From Trichopria drosophilae (taxonomy: Eukaryota > Arthropoda > Insecta > Hymenoptera > Diapriidae), in NCBI GenBank assembly GCA_030407085.1, contig CM059585.1, positions 64,246,501 to 64,310,500 on the forward strand: 64,000 bases of DNA, given 5' to 3'. The translations under genes were made by a program, and so were the position numbers. Under the pieces are notes generated by a model, which was not told the origin of the DNA, did no database searches, and was given only the letters and a program-made list of their open reading frames with translations. How positions within the stretch are numbered: the stretch's first letter is position 1; the number at the start of each line of letters is the position of its first letter. Positions 54,497-64,000 of the stretch are shown in pieces.

Positions 54497-55639
54497 TATA
54501 TACAAAATAATACCCGACTATGTGAAAATAAGATAGACGTCTAAAGTAAAATAGACAGCGTCTAATTAATTAATACAAGGGAATTTTAATTAATAAATTA
54601 TAAATAGAATTAAAAGACATGTTTGGAATAGTCGTCATATATATAGAATATTAGACAAATGATGATTTTGAAAAATTTTAATTAATACAAGACAGGAGAA
54701 ATGATGTTACTTGTTTTGTGACGTTTTGTGTTGTTTTATAAGAATGATAAACGTTATTTATTAACAAAATTTTATAGATTATCGTGTTAAAAGGAACTAC
54801 TGGTCGTTCAGTGATTAGGTCGAAGAACTAATACAGTGAAACGGTAATAGATTGGTACTCGGTCATAGTAGACGACCTTATTTATTATAGTTTGATGTTA
54901 TTAAAACTCCATTTAGTATTAGGTAGTTTTATTTCAGGTAATATAAATTAAGATAAACAGAAAGATTTATGGTACTGATTCGATTCGACCGAATAGCATT
55001 GTAGCGATTGAATTGAGGCGGCTAGAAGAATAGGCTCGATTTAAAACTTGGCGTCGAATTAAAATTCAAAAGGTCAGTAGACAATTAGAAATAAAATTTA
55101 TTTAAGTTGTTTTTATTTATTTATTTATTTTTTTTTATATAAATAGATGACCAAAACTGAAAGAGTTAAAATTTTGGGGTTAGAATTGGTTTACTACCTT
55201 TATAAAATTCAAAGTTAGTTTCAAAGCACTAAAATTTTGAATACGCAAGTAACTAATAGAAACTAAATATTGTGACAAGTTTTAAGTATTTATTTTTGTG
55301 GTTGTTGTTGTGACTTTAATGATTAAGTTATAATTGAGTCGTCTATTTAATAAAATATTTCTAAAAAGAAGGCGATTAAGAACGTATTATCGTATTTTAC
55401 AAATATGACTTCGAATTAATTGACTAAAGTTTTAACTTTTAAATTATTTTATATATTAAGACGTAAGAATCTAAAGAAATTTATTTTAATTATTTAACAA
55501 AAGTATTAAGTTATCTAAATGGAATAATTGTGAATACGTCTTAATAATTTATTTTAAATGTGAAATGAAAATCGCGTATTTTTAATAATTGACATAAAGT
55601 CGGCACTAATTTATTGAAATTTTGGTTTGACCAATTAGA
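54497..55639. other. AT-rich unassigned interval
   Basis: No gene or obvious repeat; a short TTTA-type run near 55110-55135. The Gypsy pol starts abruptly near 55640, so this may be unrelated flank or heavily decayed 5' part of that element. Confidence 0.45.
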
Positions 55640-56243
55640 CGTCTATGGTTTATGGGTGACTTTGCCACAATAGCAGAGCCTCTCACTCAGTTAACTCGGA
55701 ACTCAGTTAAAAGGACCAGGTTTATATATGGGAGCAGGCACAACAAGAATCGTTTGAAGGACTCAAACATTTATTGAGTACTGCGCCTATTCTACGCAGG
55801 AATAGACTTCAAAGAAATATATTTTGGAAACAGACGCCAGTGATACAGGTCTTGGTGTTGTTTTGTGTCAACCATTCGATGATGACAAACGTGTCCTAGC
55901 GTTTGCAAGTCGATCCTTAACCTCTGCAGAGAGAAACTGTTCGGTTTCGGAACGCGAGTGTTTAGCTGTCCTTTGGGCCATACCGAAATTTCGAGAATAC
56001 GCTGAGGGTTATCATTTTACGGCAATCACAGACCTTAAAAGTCTCGAATGGCTCCGTGATCACGGTAGACTAGCTCGATGGTCCCTAGAACTACAAGGAT
56101 ACCAGTATGATGTCAAACATCGAAAGTGTTTTTTATATGATGTGCCAGATGCACACTCGCGTATGTATGAAACGGATGATGGGATCCCAATAAATTCGAT
56201 GGAAGAGACTCCAGAGATTCAAGACAAGAGGTATCTTCAATAA
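55640..56243 (+). pseudogene. Gypsy RT connection and RNase H
   Basis: A broken lead-in (IAEPLTQLTRNS near 55670) precedes a 139-aa frame: METDASDTGLGVVLCQPFDD (first RNase H Asp), VLAFASRSLTSAERNCSVSE, RECLAVLWAIPKFREYAEGY (Glu), and YDVPDAHSRMYET near the end, where the usual Leu of DALSRM is His. It agrees motif by motif with 4718-5626. Confidence 0.88.
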
Positions 56244-56342
56244 CGTCAACACATAGAAGAAGATCCTTATAAATTCCCTTACTGGAAACTCGTTGGTGGT
56301 CGACTGTATGCGTATCGTCCAGATCCCATATTAGATACTTTA

Positions 56343-57118
56343 ATGGACGACGAGGATGCGTGGAAGCTAGTCGTCCCTGAAGAAAACCGGCGAGCGATTA
56401 TGAAGGAAAATCACTACGTTCCTAGTGCTGGACATCTCGGCAGCCACAAAACTTATGATAGGGTTGCTCGGTACTATTTCTGGCCGACCATGAGGAAAGA
56501 TACTGTGAAATACGTGCTGAAATGTTCCATATGTCAACGGATGAAAATTCCTCCGGTTCTTACAGCAGGACTGATGGGCCGTCGACCAATTCCTGGACCA
56601 TGGAAAATAATCCAGCGGATGCCATGGGCCCCTTTCCCAAAAGTTCTCAAGGTCGAGAATTCCTTTTCGTATTTCAGGACGTGTTTACTAGGTGGATGGA
56701 ATGCGTGCCTGTTAGACAAGCTACAGGTCCTGCAGTAATCAAGGCCTTTAACGCGCGAATCATATTAAGATTGGGAACGCCTGAAACCATTCATACCGAT
56801 AACGGAAAGACTTTCTGAAATAAAGGAATGGACAGATTTTTTAAAGAACGAGGGATTGCACCGTCGACAAGTCCTACTTATCATGCTCAGGTTAATCCGG
56901 AAGAACGGTCTAATCGGACCATTAAAGGAATGATTATCTCATTCGTACAGGAGAATCATCGCACCTCGGATAAATATATATCCGAGTTTGCTTTCGCATA
57001 TAATGCGGCCAGTCACGACTCCATGGGTGTGAGTCCGATCATGATGAATTATGGGCGTCAAGTGGTCCCCCCGGATCACTGTCGGCGCAATGAGTACACG
57101 CGCCGAGCAGGCAAGTAA
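56343..57118 (+). pseudogene. Gypsy integrase, zinc-binding and catalytic domains
   Basis: Three overlapping frames. The first (56343) has HYVPSAGHLGSHKTYDRVAR and LKCSICQRMKIPP, the HHCC zinc-binding fold. The second (56522) has NPADAMGPFPKSSQGREFLF (first Asp), FQDVFTRWMECVPVRQATGP and HTDNGKTF (second Asp). The third (56828) has YHAQVNPEERSNRTIKGMII (Glu) and FAFAYNAASHDSMGVSP. All three catalytic residues exist, but two frameshifts and a stop separate them. Confidence 0.87.
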
Positions 57119-57138
57119 AGCGTGCCGTCCATTATTGG

Positions 57139-57846
57139 TTGGAGCCACTCAACGCTATGAGGTCGCTGCAACAAGAAGTAACGCAGAATATAGAAGCTGC
57201 GCAAGGGCGTCAATTTAATTATTATGATAAGAAAAGACAAGACCGCCAATACGAAATAGGAGACGTGGTCTTAAAGAGAAATTATGTTCTTTCATCAGCA
57301 GCCCAAGGTTTTCCTGCAAAATGGGCTCCTAATTCATAGGACTCTATACTATTTCCGCTAGACTTGGATCCAATGTATATGAATTAAAAGATGGATCCGG
57401 AAAGAGGATAGGGAAGTGACATATTAATCAATTGAAGCCATACCGTGGAGAAACTGATTCTCCGCCAGAGGATCTAACGTTTACAGAAGAAGAGGCATCG
57501 ACTCTGGTAGAAGAAGATGACATCGAACATCGGTCTACGTTACTTTAGACTGAACAGGAAGTGGTAGTTAGGCCTAATTCGATGACTGTACACGCGGACG
57601 TGCACAGTGAAGACGAGGTCGAACGACGACCACGCAGTGCAAGGCATTTATAGGATAGATAGTCAACCACCGCGGGTAGATAGGTCGAGCGGATTAAACG
57701 CAGAGGTCTCTGTTAATCCGTCCTGTCGAGTCAGTACACCCAATCCCGCAAAAAAGCGTCCTAGTGGACGTCCAAAAAAGACGGGACAACCAGTAGTTCC
57801 TATCCGTGTCCCAATCCATAAATATGGCACTCGTAGTCGACACTAA
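57139..57846 (+). pseudogene. Gypsy integrase C-terminal domain and basic tail
   Basis: A frame at 57139-57339 reads FNYYDKKRQDRQYEIGDVVL and RNYVLSSAAQGFPAKWAPN, followed by a shifted stretch that would hold the GPY/F module. The last frame (57607-57846) ends AKKRPSGRPKKTGQPVV and HKYGTRSRH. The SGRPKK core resembles an AT-hook, paralleling the tail of the nested element. No decapeptide repeats were seen here. Confidence 0.75.
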
Positions 57847-57970
57847 TTTTAAAGCATGTTTCATCGCGATGTTTGTTTTCGCTAGAAGAATAATTAAACC
57901 ATAGTATTCATAATTTGCATGTGGTAGTGGTTAAGTTTCATTTACATGTTCATTTCATCATATGTAGGAA

Positions 57971-58312
57971 ATGGAAGAAGACCCCAAAATGTTCGAGGCA
58001 GACCTCCGAGAAATGAAGAGGGCGCTCGTGGAGCACGCCACTCACATGCAGCTGGACGAGCTGATGGACCAACTCCGGGTTTTCGAGGACTTCCCGGTTT
58101 GGGGGGCCTCCACTGACGAAATTGAACAGGCGGTTACTGAGTCGGCCCAAGTTGAAGAGGCGGCGTCCATGACCTTGGATGACAAATGGGCGTCCTTAGA
58201 AGTTGACATGAAGGCAGTCCGTCTAACGAGGATTGCCGTGGAGAAGGAAGAGAAAGTCCTCTTCCAACAAATGGATGCCTGGCATAGAAGTCTGAACCTC
58301 CGGCATCCATAG
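57971..58312 (+). CDS. Post-pol ORF of the second Gypsy element
   Basis: A 113-aa frame starts 125 bp after the integrase stop and ends about 90 bp before the putative 3' LTR. It is acidic and helix-rich (FEADLREMKRALVEHATHMQ; VEEAASMTLDDKWASLEVDM) with no signal peptide, transmembrane segment or catalytic motif. A shifted continuation after 58312 (RDQRAFKRKDEARK) resembles the Lys/Glu-rich coiled coil of the ORF at 2864-3415, so the original ORF may have been longer and lost its end by frameshift. Function unknown. Confidence 0.5.
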   Translation: MEEDPKMFEADLREMKRALVEHATHMQLDELMDQLRVFEDFPVWGASTDEIEQAVTESAQVEEAASMTLDDKWASLEVDMKAVRLTRIAVEKEEKVLFQQMDAWHRSLNLRHP

Positions 58313-58974
58313 AGCTCCTATGACAGTCCATTACTCAACGTGATCAACGCGCTTTCAAGCGTAAGGACGAAGCCAGGAAAGGGCCCATACCCCAGAAAGG
58401 GCGATGTAACATGCCCTTCGGAAGTTGGAGTGGACTGTTACGGCCGGAGGAAAGGCGTTTTGCAAGGGTTTTTGGTTGCAAATACCGTTTCCTCGACACA
58501 ACCGCGAAAAGACTGGATCGACTGGAAGAGTCAATCCTGAGTTCGAAAATTTGTGGGGGCTGCTGCTAATGCAAAAGAAATGAATAAAGGTGAAGGTAAA
58601 ATAAAGAAGTACAAATGTTTTCAGGAAAAATTTAATTTATTTCATTTAAGTTTCAAAAACATGGTGTTAGACAGAACAAGAAAGGTATAAGGTAGGAATA
58701 ATAGGGAGCGATGAAGCGACCTTCTGAACAATTTGGAGGAGCCGTCTAATATTTCTTTCCCAAGCATCTGGCACTGAAAACGAAAAAGGGAATAAGGTGT
58801 TAATAAAATACGGAATTTCTATTTAAAGTATTAGTCAAAGGGGGGGGGGGGAGTCTACTAATTAATAGAAAACAAAAATAAAAATTATAATATATATAAC
58901 AATATGACAATATGAAGTCCCTATGGATTTATCCTGGTCGACGTGCTGCCATCGATTACAGGATAAACCAACGT

Positions 58975-59190
58975 CGGGATTGATATGGATCCACTTACCG
59001 GAGAAGGTTAACAGAGTCCAAAAGGAACTTCGTCTACCGCTCGGGAAAGAGGAAATAATCAATCCTTAGCTAATAAAAAAAAAAACAATAAATAAATATG
59101 ATCTTTCCTAAATTGAATTGGTTCGGATCCAATCATCGGAGCCGGTTAACGGAATCCAAAAGGACTCTTGTCCACCGCTCGGAGAAGGGA
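58975..59190 (+). repeat. Degenerate direct repeat in putative LTR
   Basis: GGATCC.(A)..(T)CGGAG..GGTTAACAGAGTCCAAAAGGA-type sequence at 58987-59043 recurs at 59127-59186 (GGTTAACGGAATCCAAAAGG), about 140 bp apart, each ending in a CACCGCTCGG-like box. Confidence 0.8.
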
Positions 59191-59370
59191 CCGAACCGCT
59201 TCCTTTTAGTGCTCCTTTTGGCACTTCGTCTCAGACATAGAGGAAGGGTAGTTAATTGGGAAAAATGAAGAAATTATTCTTACCATAGGTTCCTTCTGGT
59301 GTCACCTACGACTGAAGTGTGGCTGAGCGGCTGGAACTTATCCACTCATCATCTTCAACTGCCTGCCTGA

Positions 59371-59535
59371 CGCTGGTTGACACTCTAACTGACTGAGTGA
59401 CTGACTGACTGACTGACTGGAACTGGTTGACACTCTAACTAACTGACCGACTGACCGGCTGGAACTGTCTGGCTGGAACTGTCTGGCTGGAACTTACTGA
59501 CTGACCGGCTGGAACTCTAACCAACTGACTGGTTG
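59371..59535 (+). repeat. GACTG/CTGGAACT minisatellite
   Basis: Short units GACT, CCGGCTGGAACT, GTCTGGCTGGAACT and GGTTGACACTCTAACT are repeated in tandem mixtures over about 165 bp. Confidence 0.9.
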
Positions 59536-60558
59536 TTTGCGCACGCCCTTTTTATAATGAAGATGGCCCATGGTCGCGAATCATAAAATTTTGGGAGTAG
59601 GAAAAGTGAAAGGAATTCTTGGAAAGATGCTGGATTCTGGTTGTTCCGTCATATCTCTACATGTTTTTAACAATATTTGAATTTCAATATGAATTATGTA
59701 TAATGTGGCAAATATAATGAGATCCATGCGAACTTGGACTCTGTGCTATGCCATTTGCAACTTTCAATATATAGAATAACAAGCATTCTCGTCGACGTTG
59801 GCAGAATATAAAAATGTTTGGAATTGTTAAACTAAAAATATCGTGAAACTATTCGGATACTAATGCTGTTGTAAATAAACGTTATCGCAATTAAATTGAA
59901 AGTATTGTCGTACTTAAATCGAATTAAACATATTGTCGGAATAGAATTTACAATTGTTGGCGCACTTAAATATAGCCTTATTTGAAATTACGAAAATATT
60001 CGAATGTCGCATTAAATTGGAATTAAAAATATTGTCGCAAAGAAACGTATAAAAATGATCGATGATGGATATTGTCGCGTTTGAAAAATCTACTGAAAAT
60101 GTTGTCGCAATTGAATGTTTATTAAATTCTAGAATATTTATTTAAGATTTTGAAATGCTGTAACGAAGATTACGACATCGTGTTTTCGGAAATTTACGTG
60201 TAATATTCTTATTCGGTATACTGTATTATGTACTTGTTTTCTTAGATATAGCGAAGGTTTTTCTTTGGAGGACAAATCTAAGTGCGATGTTCGGCTGACG
60301 TAATATCACGTGAATTACTTATTTTACAGAATTTTCGGCATACCGGTTTTGATTCTTCTTTTTCGTGAATAATGGCAAAGTTTTTAGAAAACGATGAAAT
60401 TGCTGTTGCCCAGTGATTGCCTTCGGTCCAGTATGATTCATGCAAAGCAGTTTATTTGTCGAATTGAATTATTAAGCAATGCTCAGTTACTATGAATGTG
60501 GTTATACTTCTCAGAACTGTTTTTTAGTAATTATTTATTTAGTTACGGGGACGTAACA

Positions 60559-61385
60559 GGACCAAGTGCAGATTTGGGTATGCCCAAATGGAACTCCGAG
60601 TTCAAATCGCTCGAGCTCGTGGTCAACTGCAAAGGATCCAAGAGGAGTGCATCCGCGAGAAGACGCCTACAACTTTTTTTGTTTATATACCAAAGGTTGG
60701 GTAAAGAAATCATCAATTCATTAAAAGAATACAATCATGTTTGGTTTATTTTATTATACCTGATACATTTTGCATGGGTTTTGATCTCGGTGACCATTCG
60801 TTATATCCAATCTTTTTCTTAATATTATCTAAGATTAGTCAATAAATTTTATTCTTTTTTTTAACTATTATGAGTTATGCCTGAGCCTAGGGAGCTAGTG
60901 GCTGAGCTGGTACCCTGGCCGGTTAGCCAGCATCTGTGCGGGGAGTGTAACGGAAAAGCTAGGTTTCTCGCATTCGAGTCTTGAAGTATTAGAAAAAGCA
61001 TTCCGTTATTCCCCAGGCTTAGATAGCGGTCTAGTCCGACTTACTGATAATGAATTTATTAAGTTGTAGCCGTAGGACTGGGAGGTGGGCGAGATCTGGC
61101 AACGCCGCAGAACCTACGGTAAGTGTTTGCCGAAAATCGGAACGTCAGACCTCTGCATACTTTGTTTGTTGTTGGCGACGTTTTGGCTTCCATTAAAAAG
61201 AAAGGAACTGGCGAAAAGTTCTGCGTGTAGACAGTCGTCCATATATTGTGAAGCCCTATTTTTTGTGTGCTAGTGGACAACCGACGTCCCATCCATTTTA
61301 CGACCTTGCAGCTAATCTCTGCAAGGGAGCGGGACAAGCGACGTCCATTGTAGGAGTTTTTTTTGAGAGAGAGAGGGAGAGAGAG
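60559..61385. other. Unassigned interval with a short coiled-coil-like frame
   Basis: Just after the putative LTR a plus-strand frame reads YAQMELRVQIARARGQLQRI then QEECIREKTP, helical and charged like the post-pol ORFs; it is short and of uncertain origin. A GA-rich run lies at 61365-61390. Otherwise nothing recognised. Confidence 0.35.
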
Positions 61386-61389
61386 AGAG

Positions 61390-61640
61390 AAGAATACTTT
61401 TTTGTTCTATATTAATAATAGAATTTTAGTTGTCCGGAACCCTAACTTTCGCCTATTTGAGTTTTCTTCTCCTTTAATTGTCACCTAACGTACTCTCATT
61501 CAAAGTGTTCAACTCCTGTTTTTCTGGGCGGTGCCTTTTTTGTCAATTGGCACGTTTGTAACTGTCGGTACGAGTTGCACTAAACCATCCGATATATACT
61601 ACTCCCATATCAATTTATTAATTAACCATAAAACAGGTAC
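61390..61640 (+). repeat. Dispersed repeat, uninterrupted copy (mariner empty site)
   Basis: It matches 51030-51227 joined directly to 53322-53372. The junction equivalent reads CCATCCGATATATACTACTC, with a single TATA where the other copy has the 2.1-kb mariner insertion. Confidence 0.88.
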
Positions 61641-62236
61641 AATACTGTTTATAGATTCATTTCTGGGATGTGATACAACATCATCTTTTTATGGCCATGG
61701 AAAACAAGTTGGCTTAGATCATTGGCAAAAAATAATGATTTTCTGAATGCTGCAAAAAATTTTTTAAAAACTCGTGTTTACAAGGCATAATTAACAGAAG
61801 CTGGAGAAAAAGCTATTTTATGCCTATATAAAGCTACAAAAGATGAATCCCTCGTATCATTAAGATACAGGCTTTTCGTAACACAAGTAACTAAAGCTAC
61901 TTCATTTGTATCACCACAAAGATTGCCTCCAACACCTGCTACAGCGAAATTTAATTTTGGTATTGTGTATTTTCAAATTATGACATGGAAAACCAGGCAT
62001 AAGTCATTAAAGGCAGAAGACTGGGGATGGCATTTCGATGAAATAAATATATTCCTATCTTGACTGAAGAGCAACCTGCTCCCGAAAACTTCATTAAAAT
62101 TGTAAGATGTGCATGTAGAAAAGCGATAACCTTAGTTGCCACAAATATGGGTTTTCGTGTACCATTTCATATACCGATTGCTGTGGAAGCACATGTGCAA
62201 ACGCGGAACCTGTTATCAATACTGAGCATGAAGTAA
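61617..62236 (+). pseudogene. Decayed transposon-associated ORF with GCDTTS motif
   Basis: Across three frames the plus strand encodes IDSFLGCDTTSSFYGHGKQV, then AILCLYKATKDESLVSLRYR, QRLPPTPATAKFNFGIVYFQ, and DWGWHFDEI. I recognise the GCDTTS...GK and LPPT..A segments as recurrent in arthropod mobile-element ORFs, though I cannot name the superfamily. A later stretch (CACRKAITLV) may be a relic of a cysteine-rich tail. No intact frame exceeds 71 codons. Confidence 0.45.
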
Positions 62237-62549
62237 TTCAGTAAATTAAGTTTTTTCTCATTTCTACAAAAAAATTAATAATAAAAACAAAACAAAATAA
62301 AAAACAAGAAAAAATAAACAAAAATATAAGGAATGAACGGCCAAGCAGACGGCACGTAGCTCATTCTGGAAACAGATATCGCTGATATCTGGAAAATGCT
62401 GACCAAACCGTAAAATAATACAATTAATTTTTTTTTATTTGTCGGACATAACCTAATTTTTTTTAAAATATGACCTAAAAAGGGGATATTGCGAGCATTA
62501 GCATTTTTAGCATCAAAAATATACCGGAAATTATATGTACTTTACAAAA

Positions 62550-62820
62550 AGCAGAATAATAAGGTTCGTTTTGACCAACAGTTTAATAAGTTGCAACTTG
62601 CCAAGCCGTTATCTTACATTTTTTATAGTTTTTTTCATTTCCAATTTATGCTATATTTTGCGCTCTAATGCGTCATTAAAATGTTACAGCCACTTTTAAG
62701 TAAAATTAGGCCTATTTTAAAAAAAAAAAGCTTTCCCCCACTCCTATTTTCGGCGATTTTGGATATGTTTTTAACTTATTTTTTAAGTAATTATCACGTA
62801 AAAATCGGTCGTATTGCAAT
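62550..62820 (+). repeat. Dispersed repeat, linear copy
   Basis: Two blocks (62550-62640 and 62670-62820) match the two arms of the hairpin at 47560-47965, the second in inverted orientation. Landmarks: ATAAGTTGCAACTT and CGGCGATTTTGGA. Confidence 0.78.
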
Positions 62821-64000
62821 TTTTTCCCGGTCAAACCGCTCGTTGCGTGGACTAAAGATTTCTTAACGAAAATTATTAAATTTTGTCGATTTAACACACA
62901 TATATTTTCAACGAATTCCAATTTTCTAGCTATATTTACGTTGAAACTAATAAATTCGAATATTTGACAAATTTCAGAATGCATTTTCGCGGGAAGGCCA
63001 CAAATCCTTTTCAACTGTTTTCGAATCAAGGAAACGAACTGAAGCAGTTGCTAGAGGCCGATGTTAGTTACTCTGTTCGTAAATTGTTGCAATGGAGTAA
63101 TCACCCAAAAATAAATAAATTTTCATGATGCAATTACAGCGGAACGGTACTTCTACCATTGGACGAAAGAAATACCTTGTCTCAAAAGAAAAATATAGAG
63201 CATTAAATTCTCTTCAAAAAAGCATATATGCGTTTTTCCTCCTTGTTCACTTATGAGCCCGAAGAACGCTATAAAACGAAGTTCACATTAAGATATATTA
63301 AAGAATCAGGATCAGGTATCAAGAGTCAGAGACACCAAGAATCGGAGTCACTTTTGAATCGTTAATTTATTCACAATTTTAATTTATTTCCAATAATAAC
63401 TCACAGAAAACTCGCGATGCGCATTGCGTGTGGATAAAACGCGAAACGAAATAACCGCGTCCTTCGAGATGAGAAAGCGTCGCGACGCTGTAAAAATTGG
63501 GTGAAGTAGATGTGGTTCGATTGGGCATCGAGTAGAGACTAACTTGGCGCCGTATCGCAAAATTTGTACTTCAGCTTTCGAGACGCAAACTATTTTGAAA
63601 AAGAGGGCGCTGGATAGAACAAACAGAAATCCGCGCCTATAAAGCGCGGGAACATATTATTCAGGTGCGAGGTACAAAACCGAATATTCCTCCTCGCGGT
63701 GAGGCACTTCGAACATGATTGTTTGTATATTTAAAATTGACATTATCGCTCTCTGCTTATGATCTAGATTGCTTACGGACCAAAAAGAAGAAATAGGTAC
63801 TAAGAAGACTCTAGGTCGGTCGGTAGGAGAGCCAGTTGCGTAATTGGTCACAATAACGTGGACGCAGCGGTACGAACAGTTGCTACTCTTGGGACACCAT
63901 TATCTTCAGGGTGGCATTTGATCACGCAGGCCAACGGTCACTTGATGGGTGGTAATTTCGGTTGTTTGACCAGAACTAGCTGTCCTTCCGACAGAGGCTT
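62821..64000. other. Unassigned right edge
   Basis: AT-rich to about 63400, then more balanced base composition. Small open frames (62712-63029 and 63657-63851, minus) have no recognisable product. Nothing supported. Confidence 0.45.

Larger units (their letters stand above)
55640..60558 (+). mobile_element. 5'-truncated Ty3/Gypsy element with post-pol ORF and putative 3' LTR
   Basis: Pol fragments (RT connection, RNase H, integrase) read on the plus strand from 55640 to 57846, followed by an extra ORF (57971-58312), a purine-rich stretch at 58392-58404 and a putative LTR starting TGTAAC at 58405 and ending ACGTAACA at 60558. Protein style and gene order match the nested element at 1839-9061, but the DNA is clearly diverged. 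Gag, protease and most of RT are missing. Confidence 0.72.
58405..60558 (+). repeat. Putative long 3' LTR (about 2.15 kb)
   Basis: It starts TGTAACATGCCC just after a purine stretch and ends GGGGACGTAACA, mirroring the TGTAAC...ACGTTACA ends of the nested Gypsy LTR. Only one copy is in the window, so both limits are inferred. It holds two iterated regions (58975-59190 and 59371-59535). Confidence 0.4.

Overview
This window looks like a heterochromatin-like, transposon-filled stretch of an animal genome, most likely an arthropod and probably an insect. I found no host gene, rRNA, tRNA or CRISPR array. Nearly everything that can be identified is a mobile element or the wreck of one: Ty3/Gypsy and BEL/Pao LTR elements, at least five LINE (non-LTR) fragments or elements, hAT and mariner transposases, foldback-type inverted repeats, MITEs, and very long (TC)n microsatellites. 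The insect guess rests on the mix of families (BEL/Pao, Gypsy, RNase-H LINEs, a zinc-finger hAT, mariner with TA target sites). Species cannot be read from the sequence.

Layout. 1-1838: integrase end of an old Gypsy element. It is split by a nearly complete second Gypsy element (1839-9061, minus strand) with two ~700 bp LTRs, a primer binding site, a polypurine tract and a 4-bp CGCT target duplication. 10.7-14.6 kb: a minus-strand BEL/Pao wreck, itself split by an 1129-bp solo LTR (13161-14289, ACCG duplication). 14.6-15.1 kb: a LINE scrap and a dispersed repeat. 15.6-19.6 kb: a minus-strand hAT transposase pseudogene split by a 2.4-kb palindromic foldback element (16686-19101, AATT duplication). 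19.6-22.0 kb: a second element with inverted, internally repeated ends around a transposase-like fragment. 22.9-26.7 kb: decayed LINE A. 26.7-36.0 kb: LINE B, flanked on both sides by (TC)n and split by a full-length LINE C (27807-33022, minus, 13-bp duplication) with ORF1 and a 1207-aa ORF2. 36.0-40.2 kb: small LINE remnants, including LINE D.

42.5-46.1 kb: a second BEL/Pao pol, plus strand. 47.5-50.0 kb: inverted-repeat DNA elements. 51.2-53.3 kb: a mariner-type element with long, internally duplicated inverted ends, whose empty site survives in a paralogous repeat at 61.4-61.6 kb. 54.2-54.5 kb: a TA-flanked MITE inside a (TA)n tract. 55.6-60.6 kb: a second Gypsy pol (plus) with a putative 2.1-kb 3' LTR. 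61.6-62.2 kb: a decayed transposon-associated ORF. The rest is AT-rich and unassigned.

Functionally the only long open frames are ORF2 of LINE C (endonuclease, reverse transcriptase, RNase H, Cys/His tail), the 711-aa frame of LINE B, the integrase of the nested Gypsy element, and that element's small coiled-coil ORF downstream of pol. The most notable observations are the extra post-pol ORF carried by both Gypsy elements, the palindromic foldback carrying the same ORF tail in both arms, the mariner with iterated ends and a preserved empty site, and a LINE bounded by the same microsatellite at both ends.
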